Assembly: GCA_946481205.1 (NCBI GenBank)
Contig: CAMLNB010000227.1
Location: forward strand, 1-5,804
DNA length: 5,804 bases
Origin: an uncultured Kangiella sp.
GTDB taxonomy: Bacteria > Pseudomonadota > Gammaproteobacteria > Enterobacterales > DSM-103792
Direction of reading: 5' to 3'
The notes below the pieces were generated by a model. The model worked only from the letters and a program-made list of their open reading frames with translations. It was not told the DNA's origin and did no database searches. The position numbers were made by a program, and so were the translations under genes. Within the stretch, counting starts at the first letter, position 1, and each line of letters starts with the position of its first letter. This document shows, in pieces, positions 4,354-5,804 of the stretch.

Positions 4354-5804
4354 ATGGCATCCACTGATAACTTTGATGCGGACAATACCCAGCAGTCGCA
4401 GCTGAAGCTGCTGATTGCGAAAGGTAAGGAGCAGGGCTACCTCACCTACGCCGAAGTCAACGACTTCCTGCCGCCGGACATTATCGATCCGGAACAGATC
4501 GACGAGATCATCCGCATCATCAACGACATGGGCATCCAGGTCTTTGAAGTGGCGCCGGATGCTGACCAACTGATCATGAGTGATGCCGCGCCGGTCGCCG
4601 ACGAAGACGTCGCCGAAGAAGCCGCCGCTGCACTCGCCAGCCTCGATGTCGAAGTCGGCCGCACCACCGACCCGGTCCGCATGTACATGCGCGAAATGGG
4701 CACCGTGGAATTGCTGACCCGCGAAGGCGAAATCGAAATCGCCAAGCGCATCGAAGAAGGCTTGCGCGAAGTTCTGACCGCGATCACCGAATACCCGGGC
4801 ACCACCACGTATTTGCTCGACGAGTTTGATCGTTACCTCGCCGGCGAAATCCGTCTCGCCGACATTCTGACCGGCTTTATCGATCCGAATGCGCTGAATG
4901 ATGAGATGCCGCAAGCGGCGTCGCATGTTGGTTCGGAACTCGCCGAAGAAGAACTCGAAGACGAAGACGAAGAAGCCGGCGGTGAAGAAGAAGAAGTCGA
5001 CACCGGCCCGGATCCGGAAGAAGCCAAAGCCCGCTTCGTTGCACTGCGCGAGCAGCACGAGAAAGCGCTGGCAGCGCTGAAAAAATTCGGCAAGAACCAC
5101 AAGACCACCAAGGCGGCAATGGCCGAGCTTGGCGATCTGTTCATGCAGCTGAAGCTGGTGCCGAAGCAGTTTGACCGTTTGGTCCACAAGACCCGCAAGC
5201 TGATGGATCATGTCCGCACCCAAGAGCGCCTGATCATGCGCTTGGCTTGCGACAAATCCGGCATGCCGCGCAAGGCGTTTATCGCCAGCTTCCCGGGTAA
5301 TGAAACCAACACCAAGTGGCTAGATGCGCACCTGAAAGCGAAAAGTGAATTCCGCGACAAGCTGGAAACCAACGCCGAAGACATCATCCGCGCCCAGAAG
5401 AAACTGGCGCAGATTGAAGAAGAAACCCATCTGGCCGTGCTCGACATCAAAGAGCTGAACCGCCGGATGTCGATCGGTGAAGCCAAAGCCCGCCGCGCCA
5501 AGAAAGAAATGGTCGAGGCCAACCTGCGCTTGGTGATCTCGATTGCCAAGAAATACACCAACCGTGGTCTGCAATTCCTCGACTTGATCCAGGAAGGCAA
5601 CATCGGCTTGATGAAAGCGGTCGACAAGTTCGAATACCGCCGCGGTTACAAGTTTTCGACCTATGCGACCTGGTGGATCCGTCAGGCCATCACCCGCTCG
5701 ATCGCCGATCAGGCCCGCACCATCCGTATTCCGGTGCACATGATCGAAACCATCAACAAGCTGAACCGCATTTCGCGGCAGATGCTGCAGGAGATGGGCC
5801 GCGA
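4354..5804 (+). CDS. rpoD: RNA polymerase sigma factor RpoD (sigma70), 3' end outside window
   Basis: RpoD directs core RNA polymerase to housekeeping promoters. The reading frame is open from the ATG to the edge, giving 483 complete codons; about 130 C-terminal residues (most of region 3 and region 4, which reads the -35 box) are cut off by the window. Visible in order: region 1.1 (about 14-75, with [15 protein letters not shown]), region 1.2 ([15 protein letters not shown], 102-116), a non-conserved region with a Glu/Asp block (195-216), and regions 2.1-2.4 (about 370-460), including Y432, Y437, W440 and W441 for promoter melting and Q444/T447 for -10 reading. Region 3.0 begins at [11 protein letters not shown] (462-472). 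The N-terminus is 8 residues longer than E. coli's before the shared SQLKLL; no other ATG fits. The Shine-Dalgarno is weak (AGG, 9-nt spacer). Confidence 0.98.
   Translation, partial: MASTDNFDADNTQQSQLKLLIAKGKEQGYLTYAEVNDFLPPDIIDPEQIDEIIRIINDMGIQVFEVAPDADQLIMSDAAPVADEDVAEEAAAALASLDVEVGRTTDPVRMYMREMGTVELLTREGEIEIAKRIEEGLREVLTAITEYPGTTTYLLDEFDRYLAGEIRLADILTGFIDPNALNDEMPQAASHVGSELAEEELEDEDEEAGGEEEEVDTGPDPEEAKARFVALREQHEKALAALKKFGKNHKTTKAAMAELGDLFMQLKLVPKQFDRLVHKTRKLMDHVRTQERLIMRLACDKSGMPRKAFIASFPGNETNTKWLDAHLKAKSEFRDKLETNAEDIIRAQKKLAQIEEETHLAVLDIKELNRRMSIGEAKARRAKKEMVEANLRLVISIAKKYTNRGLQFLDLIQEGNIGLMKAVDKFEYRRGYKFSTYATWWIRQAITRSIADQARTIRIPVHMIETINKLNRISRQMLQEMGR

Noticed and set aside
4333..5223. 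296-codon open frame on the minus strand opposite rpoD
   Set aside because: It is fully antisense to conserved rpoD, its Phe-rich stretches are the reverse of the GAA/GAC acidic block, and it matches no family I recognise. It is a shadow of the codon bias.

Overview
This window holds the macromolecular synthesis (MMS) locus of a gammaproteobacterium. From left to right it carries tsaD on the minus strand (tRNA t6A synthesis), then, divergently on the plus strand, rpsU (ribosomal protein bS21), a yqeY/GatB-like gene, dnaG (primase) and the first 483 codons of rpoD (housekeeping sigma factor), which runs off the right edge. The RpoD region 1.2 and region 2 sequences match the E. coli sigma70 sequence, as I remember it, almost residue for residue, and bS21 is the same length as in E. 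coli (71 aa). Together with the order rpsU-yqeY-dnaG-rpoD, seen in Pseudomonas-like gammaproteobacteria (E. coli lacks yqeY at this place), this points to a non-enteric gammaproteobacterium with a moderately high GC content. I cannot name the genus from this window.

Layout: 1-88 is unassigned sequence downstream of tsaD, containing an imperfect hairpin. 89-1096 is tsaD (minus). 1097-1326 is a divergent intergenic region with a credible rpsU promoter, several GATC palindromes and a GNRA-capped leader hairpin. 1327-1542 is rpsU. 1543-1757 holds a UUCG-capped hairpin and a terminator-like hairpin. 1758-2207 is yqeY. 2208-2310 holds a long, very stable hairpin just before the GTG start of dnaG. 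2311-4098 is dnaG. 4099-4353 holds a perfect hairpin just after the dnaG stop, a perfect TATAAT box and a structured rpoD leader. 4354 to the end is rpoD (partial).

The genes link the start of translation (bS21), tRNA quality (TsaD, probably YqeY), the start of DNA replication (DnaG) and the start of transcription (RpoD). These products are needed in very different amounts. The sequence shows the likely means of separating their output: a terminator-like hairpin after rpsU, a weak GTG/no-Shine-Dalgarno start for dnaG, stable hairpins at every junction and a probable separate promoter for rpoD. No mobile element, CRISPR array, tRNA or rRNA is visible. I found no sign of an undescribed gene system here; the points worth a second look are all in the non-coding junctions.
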